64,000 bases of DNA. It comes from an uncultured Acetatifactor sp. (lineage in GTDB: Bacteria; Bacillota; Clostridia; Lachnospirales; Lachnospiraceae). The stretch spans positions 124,001-188,000 of the forward strand of contig CAKRZO010000002.1 of NCBI GenBank assembly GCA_934433135.1, written 5' to 3'. Within the stretch, counting starts at the first letter, position 1, and the number at the start of each line of letters is the position of its first letter. The translations under genes and the position numbers were made by a program. This document shows, one piece after another, positions 53,629 through 61,347 of the stretch. The notes beneath the pieces were generated by a model. It was not told the origin of the DNA. It saw nothing but the letters and a program-made list of their open reading frames with translations, and made no database searches.

Positions 53629-54903
53629 ATGAAAAACTACAGAAAAAGAATTGCCGATGATATTCTGAAACGAAAGCTGGAGGGCAAAGGTGCGGTGCTG
53701 ATTGAGGGACCCAAGTGGTGCGGCAAAACTACAACTGCCGAACAACTCGCAGCCAGCATTTTGTATATGGATGACCCGGAAAAGAAAGAACAGAACGTTA
53801 CCATGTCCGAGTTGAACCCGAAACGACTGTTAAAGGGTGCGACTCCGAGACTGATTGATGAATGGCAGCTCGCTCCGAAACTTTGGGATGCTATCCGTTT
53901 TGAGGTTGACCATCGTGGTGAGCTTGGTCAGTTTGTTCTCACCGGTTCTGCTGTTCCTGCCGATACCAAGGAAATTATGCATTCCGGCACAGGACGATTT
54001 ACCTGGCTCACAATGCGAACGATGAGTTTATATGAATCCGGGGATTCTACAGGTGAAGTCAGTATAAAGGATCTATTTGAAGGGAATACGGAAATTGATG
54101 GCAACTCCACTTTGAGCATTGATCGTCTGGCTTTCCTTGTGTGTCGAGGCGGATGGCCGCAAGCGGTGGATATGCGTGATGAAATTGCTCTGGATCAGGC
54201 AGTTGATTACTACGATGCGGTTGTACACTCCGATATTAACCGGGTAGACAATATACAAAAGAATCCGGAAAAAGTACGCAGGTTTATGCGTTCTTATGCA
54301 AGAAATCAAGGCGGTCAAGTCCCTAATACGGTGCTTGCGCAAGATATTGCGGCAAACGATGAAACCCCGGTTAGTGAAGAAACGGTTGCATCTTATGTCA
54401 ATGCGCTCCGAAAAATCTTCGTTGTAGAAGATATGCCAGCGTGGAACCCGAATCTGCGGTCTAAGACTGCTATTCGTTCTTCCGACACACGCTACTATGT
54501 TGACCCATCGATTGCTGCTGCGGCATTGGGGATCGGACCGAATGACTTGATAAATGATTTAAAGACTTTCGGTTTTCTCTTTGAAACTTTATGCATTAGA
54601 GATCTTCGCGTCTTTGCGGATGCGTTGAATGGTGAGGTTTACCACTACCGGGACAAAGACGGACAGGAATGTGATGCAGTTATCCATTTGAGAAACGGAA
54701 AATATGGTCTTATTGAAATCAAACTAGGTGGAGATAAACTCGTAGAGGAAGGTGCGAAAAGTCTTAAAGCAATGGCAGCCAAAATTGATACCGATAAGAT
54801 GAACGCTCCGTCTTTTCTTATGGTTTTGACCGGAACCGGTGATTACGCATATCGTCGCCAGGACGATGTATGTGTCGTTCCGATCGGTTGCTTGAAAAAC
54901 TGA
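53629..54903 (+). CDS. DUF4143 family AAA-type ATPase
   Basis: 424 residues. P-loop LIEGPKWCGKTTTAEQ (about residue 23), Walker B-like RLIDEWQ, and a sensor-like VLTGSAVP. The C-terminal DUF4143 region has GFLFETLCIRDLRVF and ECDAVIHLRNGKYGLIEIK, a Glu-x-Lys that resembles the PD-(D/E)xK nuclease core. These ATPases are widespread in anaerobes and their role is unknown; some may act in defence. ATG after AGAGGTG. Preceded by the tandem repeat, and not linked to the B12 genes by spacing (543-base gap). Confidence 0.9.
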   Translation: MKNYRKRIADDILKRKLEGKGAVLIEGPKWCGKTTTAEQLAASILYMDDPEKKEQNVTMSELNPKRLLKGATPRLIDEWQLAPKLWDAIRFEVDHRGELGQFVLTGSAVPADTKEIMHSGTGRFTWLTMRTMSLYESGDSTGEVSIKDLFEGNTEIDGNSTLSIDRLAFLVCRGGWPQAVDMRDEIALDQAVDYYDAVVHSDINRVDNIQKNPEKVRRFMRSYARNQGGQVPNTVLAQDIAANDETPVSEETVASYVNALRKIFVVEDMPAWNPNLRSKTAIRSSDTRYYVDPSIAAAALGIGPNDLINDLKTFGFLFETLCIRDLRVFADALNGEVYHYRDKDGQECDAVIHLRNGKYGLIEIKLGGDKLVEEGAKSLKAMAAKIDTDKMNAPSFLMVLTGTGDYAYRRQDDVCVVPIGCLKN

Positions 54904-54965
54904 TTTTGCAAACATTCACTGTTACACGATCTTTGAAAAGTAGAAAAAATAGTTGATTTTAGCTA

Positions 54966-54994
54966 TAGACAGCAATTCCATTTTTTAGTATAGT
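54966..54994 (+). promoter_or_regulatory. promoter of the cobalamin riboswitch transcript
   Basis: TAGACA (54966-54971), 17-base spacer, TATAGT (54989-54994). Transcription would start about 20 bases before the riboswitch. Confidence 0.7.
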
Positions 54995-55019
54995 AGTATT
55001 CGTAAGTTTAAGAAAAGGA

Positions 55020-55200
55020 TTGAGTGCTTCTGTTTTTGTATGGAGAACAGGAGAGAATAGGGAACCGGGTGAGAATCCCGGACGGTACCGCCGCTGTATG
55101 TGCGGAGGGCTCGCGTGCGGTGAAAGCCGGTCATTGGGAGACTGAGAAGGCTGCGCGGGTACTGATGAGGCACAAGTCAGAAGAACTGCTCAGACTGCTT
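55020..55200 (+). promoter_or_regulatory. cobalamin (B12) riboswitch
   Basis: Conserved blocks in order: AGGGAAC, CGGGTGAGAATCCCGGACGG, ACCGCCGCTGTA, then GTGAAAGCCGGTCATTGGGAG-like receptor sequence (positions 55120-55140), and AAGTCAGAAGA near 55180. These are the B12-box and core of the cobalamin riboswitch class. An intrinsic terminator follows 59 bases later, which suggests transcription attenuation: B12 bound, stop; B12 absent, read on into the 906-residue B12-linked protein and probably the genes beyond. Confidence 0.92.
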
Positions 55201-55258
55201 CCTGTTAAGAATACGGATGAATATTCGAACAGGCTTTATTTGCTATGCAAAAAACGGT

Positions 55259-55287
55259 GCGGCATCCTTTTGGGGTGCCGCTTTTTT
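55259..55287 (+). terminator. riboswitch expression-platform terminator
   Basis: GCGGCATCC, 5-base loop, GGGTGCCGC then TTTTTT. Strong stem directly after the riboswitch. Confidence 0.88.
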
Positions 55288-55294
55288 AAAACGC

Positions 55295-55317
55295 GCCGCA
55301 GTGATGCGCACTGCGGC
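55295..55317 (+). promoter_or_regulatory. second hairpin in the leader
   Basis: GCCGCAGTG, ATGCG loop, CACTGCGGC, directly after the terminator, without T residues. Might help mRNA stability or be a repeat remnant. From here to the start at 55447 no coding feature is seen. Confidence 0.4.
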
Positions 55318-55446
55318 ATACAAGGAAGATGTCGCAAGCGACCGCCGCAGGCGTTTGTTTTGTCGCGACAGCAGATAAAGTGCGGGAAACATTCAATCCT
55401 CAAAAGTGTTCTGAAAGAAACACAGAAAAGAGGAAGAGAGAAAGAG

Positions 55447-58167
55447 ATGAAAAAGAGATTAGTAGCACTTGTATTGGCAGTGGTTCTTATGCTGCAGATG
55501 CAGAATGTCGCCATGACACAGAAGGTGTCGGCTGCACCGGATGATTCCGAGTTCAGTGTGGTGATTTCCATGGAAGGTCTGACTTTGGGACAGGGTCTGT
55601 ATGCAGAGCCCAAGGAATATACCTTAAGCCAGATCAATAACTTGCTGGCAACGGAAGGATACGGCCCTTATGAAGAGGGAGACCTGACCGCAGGTATGGC
55701 TACCCTTGCGTTCCTTCTGGATCACAACCTGGAGTATACCAAGACGGGAAACTGGGAGGATACTGCTTATCTTTCCGGTGTAAAGGGAATCGATACCGGT
55801 GTCCTTAATATTCCGGCAATCATTACCGAGAACGGCGGACCGTCCAATGAAGAGAACGATGGGAATGACGATGAGTATCTGGGAGAATTTGACTATTCCT
55901 CCATGTCCGGCTGGATGATTACCGTTAACCATTCCATGATCAATGTAGGCTGCAGCCAGTATGTGCTGGATGATAACTCCGTGATCCGTTGGCATTTCAC
56001 TCTTTGGGGATACGGCGCAGATCTTGGGTTCGGAACCGGTTGGGGAATGGATGCATTCTATGAGGCAGCCAATAAAGATGCCCTGTATACGTTGTATGCA
56101 AAATTGAATGCAAAAGGCTTCTTTGCTTCTCATGAAGATGTAAAGCAGCAGGTTCTGGCAGTCATGGAAGATCTGACGGCTGCCCAGGCAGATGTGGATC
56201 AGGCGCAGGCAATTCTGGAAGAGGCCTATGCAGGACTTGAAGAAAGAACGCCGCAGGATGTCAGTGCAGTACTCAACAGTACAATGGCACAGCTTGCTTT
56301 GGATGTGCAGGAACCGCAGTTCGGTACCTTGGCAGGAGAATGGAGTGTCCTTGGTCTGGCAAGAGGAGGATACTACGAAAAAGGCAATGCCTATTTTGAA
56401 GATTATTATAAGAGAATCGAGGAAACCGTACATACAAAGGCAGAGAGCGTAAACTTAAACGGAGCGCTGCATAAAGTAAAATCTACGGAGAATTCCAGAC
56501 TGATACTGGCTCTTTCCGCAATCGGAAAGGATGCCCGCAGTGTAGGCGGATGGAATCTGGTTCTTCCGTTTGAGGATTTCAGCTGGATTACCAAACAGGG
56601 AATCAACGGGCCGGTATTTGCACTGATTGCACTGGACAGCCATGCTTACGAAACACAGGATACCACCATTCGTGAACAGTGTGTTGCTTACCTTTTGGAA
56701 AAACAGCTTGCAGACGGCGGATGGGCGCTCAGCGGAAGCAGTGCGGATCCGGATATGACAGCAATGACTTTGCAGGCGCTTGCACCTTATCGCACGAACA
56801 CGGATGTAGCTGCTGCAATCGAAGGCGGAATTAAAGCATTATCCGGATTGCAGCAGGAAGAAGGCGGATATGCATCCTGGGGAAGCATCAATTCCGAAAG
56901 TATTTCTCAGGTTATTACAGCCTGCGCTGCTCTGGGAATCAACCCGGATACGGATGAACGTTTTATCAAGAACGGCCATTCCGCTGTGGATGCCTTACTT
57001 ACTTTCTATAACGAAAGCAGCCGCAAGTTTTCTCATGTAGCGGGAGACGGCGGAAATGCCATGGCAACGGATCAGGCAACTTATGCACTGGTTGCTTATA
57101 AACGGCTTGTTGACGGCAAAAACCGTCTTTATGATATGACCGATGTGGAATTTGACGATACCCAGGAAGAAGTGGATCATCTGACGGCTTATATGGGAGC
57201 GCCGAAGGAGATTACCAATACCGTGGGAACTTCCTTTGCGATAACTGTAACGATCGCAGGCTGGGACGCACAGTCTGATTACCGGTTGATGGACTGCATT
57301 ATGGCTGTACCGTCTTTCCTGAAAGTAACGAAGGTTGCCATGTCCGACAGGGTAAGCGGCGGACAGGTGGATTATAATCTGGAGGAAGATACCGGCAAGC
57401 TTCGTATGGTATATTTCAATCCCAAGACCTATGAGACCATACAGATTTCCGGAACCCAGTTCCCGGCAGAGCTGTTTACGGTAACCTTTGAAGTAAAAGA
57501 AAAGATCAATATTAAGGAAAATCCGAATCTGGGACTTGCCATTACGGGAATGTCCTTCAAGCGCAATTCCGATTCTGCAGATGAAGCGTCCATCGCCGTT
57601 GTGGATACGGCAAAAGCGAATGCATCCATTGATGTGGTGCAGGGAATTTCCTTCAGCGCTGTCTGCCTGTATCAGGGTGACGGAATTGATCTGATTCCGG
57701 AAAACAAAAAGGCAGTGGCGGTATTTGTAACCGGAATCAAGGCACAGGCATCTTTGCTTTATCAGGACGGAACCAATACCGTGGATTTCCTGTACAACCA
57801 GGCAATTTCCGAAAAATCCGGAATTTCTGCTTATGTTGCATTGGTGGACGTCTCCATGGACATGGAAGCCTTTACGAAAAAGGAATTCTATACAATTGAT
57901 TCGGAGAAGGAGAGCAAGACCCTGCTCTTTGGTGATACGGACAAAAACGGAGTGATTAATGCGCAGGATGCTCTGGCAGAAGTCAGCGCATGGCTCAGAA
58001 AAGGCCAGGCGCCTGCGGAAGAGAAGATTCTGATCCTGAACGTAAACGGAGATTCCAGAATCAATACTTTTGATGCGCTGGGTATTGTGGAATATTTTGT
58101 AAAGGGATACGAATTTGCAATTGTCACAAGAGCGGTTATGGCTGTCAATGAGCAGATTGCACAGTAA
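55447..58167 (+). CDS. secreted B12-linked protein: DUF4430 + terpenoid-cyclase-like repeats + dockerin
   Basis: 906 residues from the ATG at 55447 (AAAGAG site); earlier starts lie in the riboswitch. Signal peptide 1-30 (ending SAAPDD). DUF4430-type domain about 75-200, ending SGWMITVNHSMINVGCSQYV and WHFTLWGYG. This family is the C-terminal domain type of transcobalamin and intrinsic factor. A helical linker 210-265 follows, then alpha-helical repeats 275-560 (LLEKQLADGGWALSG, GGYASWGS) like terpenoid-cyclase/prenyltransferase barrels, the fold of the N-terminal half of intrinsic factor. A beta-rich, cohesin-like region (580-735) comes next. The dockerin spans 826-890: FGDTDKNGVINAQDAL and NVNGDSRINTFDAL have calcium ligands D830-D832-N834-N838-D841 and N865-N867-D869-N873-D876. 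Likely captures B12 outside the cell and docks on the cohesin of the next gene. Binding itself is inference. Confidence 0.88.
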   Translation: MKKRLVALVLAVVLMLQMQNVAMTQKVSAAPDDSEFSVVISMEGLTLGQGLYAEPKEYTLSQINNLLATEGYGPYEEGDLTAGMATLAFLLDHNLEYTKTGNWEDTAYLSGVKGIDTGVLNIPAIITENGGPSNEENDGNDDEYLGEFDYSSMSGWMITVNHSMINVGCSQYVLDDNSVIRWHFTLWGYGADLGFGTGWGMDAFYEAANKDALYTLYAKLNAKGFFASHEDVKQQVLAVMEDLTAAQADVDQAQAILEEAYAGLEERTPQDVSAVLNSTMAQLALDVQEPQFGTLAGEWSVLGLARGGYYEKGNAYFEDYYKRIEETVHTKAESVNLNGALHKVKSTENSRLILALSAIGKDARSVGGWNLVLPFEDFSWITKQGINGPVFALIALDSHAYETQDTTIREQCVAYLLEKQLADGGWALSGSSADPDMTAMTLQALAPYRTNTDVAAAIEGGIKALSGLQQEEGGYASWGSINSESISQVITACAALGINPDTDERFIKNGHSAVDALLTFYNESSRKFSHVAGDGGNAMATDQATYALVAYKRLVDGKNRLYDMTDVEFDDTQEEVDHLTAYMGAPKEITNTVGTSFAITVTIAGWDAQSDYRLMDCIMAVPSFLKVTKVAMSDRVSGGQVDYNLEEDTGKLRMVYFNPKTYETIQISGTQFPAELFTVTFEVKEKINIKENPNLGLAITGMSFKRNSDSADEASIAVVDTAKANASIDVVQGISFSAVCLYQGDGIDLIPENKKAVAVFVTGIKAQASLLYQDGTNTVDFLYNQAISEKSGISAYVALVDVSMDMEAFTKKEFYTIDSEKESKTLLFGDTDKNGVINAQDALAEVSAWLRKGQAPAEEKILILNVNGDSRINTFDALGIVEYFVKGYEFAIVTRAVMAVNEQIAQ

Positions 58168-58184
58168 GACGGGGTGCTTGAAAA

Positions 58185-58829
58185 GTGAAGCAGGAAAAAG
58201 AAAAAAAAGGCCTGCAGAAAAAAAAGCTGATAGCAGCAGGAGTTATTCTGCTGCTGTTGCTTTTCCTTCTGTTTGGTCTGTGGAAATATTTTAAGAGCCG
58301 GAATCCGGTTTCGGGAAAGGCCGTACCGGCCGTTCTGACAATCGAGACACCGCCGAAAAAAAGTGCCGGGGATCGGGAAACCTTTCTTGTGGATGTAACC
58401 ATATCCGCTTTGGGGGAAGAAGTTTATCCGGCAGCCAGTCTGAATGTAATTTTTGATGCTTCCAGATTGGAATTTATGGGGGTTGAAGAAGGAAATGTCA
58501 TGATACCCTGTGAAGAAATGGCAGACGGAGGAAAAAGACAGCTTCCCGAGTGGCAGGTGGATGTGGAACATTGCAACCGGACAGGGGAGATTGCGGTTCT
58601 GTATCTGGATATGACAGGTGGAAAGTATGCTTTTTCACAGGATTTGCTGGAAGGGGAAGACAATGTGCTGCTGCGGCTTGCTTTTCGCCTCAGGGGAAGT
58701 GCAAAAGCCGGAGATATCTATGAACTTACCGTGTCAGATGCTGTTTTTGCTGCCATGGACAGTGCAAAAAGCCTGGCAAGTCTGTCCGGAACCTTAACCG
58801 TACGGGACGGACGTATTGTGGTAGAGTAA
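58185..58829 (+). CDS. membrane-tethered cohesin-like domain protein
   Basis: 214 residues from a GTG at 58185 (GGGGTG site), 17 bases after the dockerin gene. Residues 15-35 are one membrane helix with a basic cytoplasmic start (KKGLQKKK). Residues 45-212 are a beta-sandwich with cohesin features: FLVDVTISALGEEVYPAAS, LNVIFDASRLEFMGVEEG, then LRLAFRLRGSAKAGDIYELT and a final TVRD strand. Cohesins bind dockerins. This one, fixed to the membrane and next to a dockerin protein, is likely the cell anchor for it. Length and order fit one cohesin domain; the call rests on pattern, not a profile search. Confidence 0.78.
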   Translation: MKQEKEKKGLQKKKLIAAGVILLLLLFLLFGLWKYFKSRNPVSGKAVPAVLTIETPPKKSAGDRETFLVDVTISALGEEVYPAASLNVIFDASRLEFMGVEEGNVMIPCEEMADGGKRQLPEWQVDVEHCNRTGEIAVLYLDMTGGKYAFSQDLLEGEDNVLLRLAFRLRGSAKAGDIYELTVSDAVFAAMDSAKSLASLSGTLTVRDGRIVVE

Positions 58830-58834
58830 GATTA

Positions 58835-58964
58835 GTGTGAAAAATCGCAATTTGTCTCTGAGCGAAAACAAATTGCTTTGATGGCAGAAGAAAGAGAAAT
58901 CGCCTGCGTGAATTTCTCTTGGCCTACCTTCGCGGCGAAGTCGCCCAGAAGTGGGGATTAATGT
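58835..58964. repeat. dispersed repeat, family C, copy 3
   Basis: GTGTGAAAAATCGC, then CAAATTGCTTTGATGGCAGA, CTTCGCGGCGAAGTCGCCC and AGAAGTGGGGATTAATGTGG. Same blocks as 36314-36462. It splits the operon between the cohesin and lipoprotein genes. Confidence 0.75.
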
Positions 58965-59025
58965 GGAAAGGGCTAAGTGCGCCCCGTAATGTGCGCACGG
59001 TATGATGAAAAAGGGAGAGAGACAG

Positions 59026-60279
59026 ATGAATAAAAGCTTTATAAAAAGGCCGGGGAAATTTATCAGGCCGGGAATGGCAGCGATTCTGGGAATCTTTGTC
59101 CTGCTGTGCTCTTTTTTTACCGGCTGCGGAGCATTTTCTTCAAAAGTAAATGACGTAAAGCTGGAAGGCTATTATGAAATCGGACAGGACGGGTATGTTG
59201 AAAAGGAAGTCTTTGAGAAACTCAAAGAGGAAAACGCTGTAGCTACCTTCCGTGGAGAAAACGGGGATTACCGATATGAATGGACCGTATTCGGCAGTGA
59301 CATCCGGGAACCCGAAAGACTGAACCTCGGTCTTACATTTGAAAAACCGGATTCCGGAGAGGATGTCAGGTTCACCTTTTGTGCGGAAAACGAATTTGAT
59401 TTCATGCCGGTTCTTTCGATTTACTTAAATCGTGCCTGGGAGGCGCAGGATGCGGTTGTATATCGTAAAGAAGGTACAGAACTTCTACCCTTGTGCAGTG
59501 CCAGCGTGACAGGAAGCAAAAATGCTATCTTAAATTTCGCAACTTCTGTACCGGGCGGAGAAATTGTGATTGCAGCAGGGCAGAGCAGTGTTGATGTGGC
59601 GAAGGTCTATGTCTCGGAAGAAGGTGCGGCAGAAAACGGGACGAAAAATGTCGGAAACATTTCGAACGGAGCAGTTTCCGGGCAGGGAAATACATCATCC
59701 GGGCAGAGCGCACAGGATCCGTACCTGTCGCAGGCAGGTGCCCAGACAGGCAGGATTTATTCCGATGGTTCCGCCACGGAAAAGGATCAGTACCTGACGG
59801 ATCCCGTTCCGGAAGGAAAACCGATGCCCGTAGAGCCGGATGCCGGGAATGTGGACAGCCGGATCACATATACCTGTACTTTTTCCATAGAATGCTCTAC
59901 GATTATCAACAATCTGGAAGATCTGGATCCGGCAAAGCTGGAAATGGTGCCTGCAGACGGAATCATTCTGGCAAGCCAGACGGTGACTTTTTATCAGGGA
60001 GAATCCGTATTTGATGTTCTGCAGAGGCTGTGTCGGGAAAAAGGAATTCATATGGAGGCTTCCTGGACACCGATCTATAACAGTGCTTATGTGGAAGGAA
60101 TTCATAATCTGTATGAATTTGACTGCGGAAATTTGTCCGGGTGGATGTACCGTGTCAACGGCTGGTACCCCAACTACGGTTGCAGCCGTTATCAGCTGGA
60201 GGCCGGCGATGTGGTGGAATGGCGTTATACCTGTGACCTGGGCAAAGATGTGGGATGCGACTGGCTGGCGGATTCTTAA
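59026..60279 (+). CDS. DUF4430 surface lipoprotein, probable B12-binding partner of the ECF importer
   Basis: 417 residues from the ATG at 59026 (GGGAGAG site). Signal peptide with lipobox FTGC (Cys34), so it is lipid-anchored outside. A beta-rich middle part (40-190) is followed by a Ser/Gly/Asn-rich linker (about 200-275). The DUF4430 domain lies at about 320-415: GESVFDVLQRLCREK, LSGWMYRVNGWYPNYGCSRY and GDVVEWRYTCDLGKDVG. It is the same domain type as in the 906-residue protein, but here at the C-terminus and with a Cys pair. Such lipoproteins often sit beside ECF or BtuCD-type B12 importers. Start of the ECF T gene is 65 bases after the stop. Confidence 0.85.
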   Translation: MNKSFIKRPGKFIRPGMAAILGIFVLLCSFFTGCGAFSSKVNDVKLEGYYEIGQDGYVEKEVFEKLKEENAVATFRGENGDYRYEWTVFGSDIREPERLNLGLTFEKPDSGEDVRFTFCAENEFDFMPVLSIYLNRAWEAQDAVVYRKEGTELLPLCSASVTGSKNAILNFATSVPGGEIVIAAGQSSVDVAKVYVSEEGAAENGTKNVGNISNGAVSGQGNTSSGQSAQDPYLSQAGAQTGRIYSDGSATEKDQYLTDPVPEGKPMPVEPDAGNVDSRITYTCTFSIECSTIINNLEDLDPAKLEMVPADGIILASQTVTFYQGESVFDVLQRLCREKGIHMEASWTPIYNSAYVEGIHNLYEFDCGNLSGWMYRVNGWYPNYGCSRYQLEAGDVVEWRYTCDLGKDVGCDWLADS

Positions 60280-60344
60280 GTGCGGTTTTGCGGATGGAGT
60301 ATGTAAACTGTAAATTTCAGACAGGATGTCAGGGAGAAAAAAGA

Positions 60345-61271
60345 GTGAAGAAACGGTCGGAAATACCGATGGGTGAGAGGGATGCGTTTGCCGCGTATCA
60401 CCCGCTGGTGAATTTACTGTATTTCATATTGGTACTTACTTTTTCCATGTTTTTTATGCATCCTGTCTGTCTGCTTATTTCACTGACGGGAGCGGTCAGT
60501 TATGGAATGGTTCTGAAAGGAAGAAAGGCAGCAGCTTTTGCAATAAAAGGCATGCTGCCGGTTTTGTTGCTTACGGCATTGATTAATCCGGCATTTAATC
60601 ATCAGGGAGTTACGTTACTGCGGTATCTGCCGGGGGGAAATCCGCTTACCCTGGAAAGTATTTTGTACGGGCTGGCGGCAGGGATGATGCTGGCGGCGGT
60701 TATGATGTGGTTCCTTTGCCTGACAGAGGTATTTACCACCGATAAGTTTGTGTATCTTTTCGGGAGGGTCTTGCCGTCCTTATCGTTGGTGTTGAGTATG
60801 ACACTGCGTTTTGTCCCGCGATTTAAGGAGCAGTTAGACCGGATCCGGGAAGCGCAAAAGGGAATCGGGCGGGATTTCTCAGAAGGCAGTATTCTGCAGA
60901 GAGCGCGAAACGGTGTTAAAATTCTGTCGATTCTGATTACCTGGGCGATGGAAAACGGAATCGAAACGGCGGATAGTATGCACAGCAGAGGTTACGGTCT
61001 GAAGGGAAGAACCGCTTTTTCCATTTATCGCTTTACAAAAAGAGACCTGGCAGCACTTTGCTTTCTTGTAGGAAGCGGACTATGCGTTATGAGCGGAGGA
61101 ATGAAGGGGCGGTTAAGCTTTCGTTTTTTTCCGGGGATACGTTACGGGAAAACGGATGCCTGGACGGTTGTCTGCGAGGCGATTTATCTGCTCTTGTGCC
61201 TGATGCCGATTGCTCTTTCATGGCTGCAGAATCGAAGGATGAATAACGTATCTTACAGATGCAGCAAATAG
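60345..61271 (+). CDS. ecfT: ECF transporter transmembrane component EcfT
   Basis: 308 residues from a GTG at 60345 (GGGAG site); an upstream ATG overlaps the lipoprotein gene. About five to six membrane helices plus the cytoplasmic coupling helices, with the Ala-Arg-Gly signature MENGIETADSMHSRGYG (SRG motif) that docks on the ATPases, and MTLRFVPRFKEQLDRIREAQK. It links the S component to the ATPase pair. The end of the gene runs into a copy of repeat A, which supplies the TAG stop (RCSK-stop), so the C-terminus was remodelled by the repeat. Confidence 0.92.
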   Translation: MKKRSEIPMGERDAFAAYHPLVNLLYFILVLTFSMFFMHPVCLLISLTGAVSYGMVLKGRKAAAFAIKGMLPVLLLTALINPAFNHQGVTLLRYLPGGNPLTLESILYGLAAGMMLAAVMMWFLCLTEVFTTDKFVYLFGRVLPSLSLVLSMTLRFVPRFKEQLDRIREAQKGIGRDFSEGSILQRARNGVKILSILITWAMENGIETADSMHSRGYGLKGRTAFSIYRFTKRDLAALCFLVGSGLCVMSGGMKGRLSFRFFPGIRYGKTDAWTVVCEAIYLLLCLMPIALSWLQNRRMNNVSYRCSK

Positions 61272-61317
61272 CTGCGAAGCATGTAAAAAAATGCGAATGG
61301 CGTGTCTGAACCGTTAC
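61262..61317. repeat. palindromic repeat, family A, copy 3 (partial)
   Basis: GCTGCGAAGCATG, then ATGCGAATGGCGTGTCTGAA and CGTTAC. It matches the right half of 28888-29038 and contains the last codons and stop of ecfT. Confidence 0.7.
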
Positions 61318-61347
61318 GATAAGGAATCGTCGGAAGTGAGGTGAAAC

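Noticed and set aside
53371..53745. Minus-strand ORF of 124 codons over the 23-bp repeats
   Set aside because: Its text is the repeat translated (SLRRLAVYRSD-like), it overlaps the ATPase start, and it has no ribosome site.
55024..55446. Coding sequence from 55024 upstream of the B12 protein signal peptide
   Set aside because: This stretch is the cobalamin riboswitch and its terminator. The signal peptide begins at 55447.
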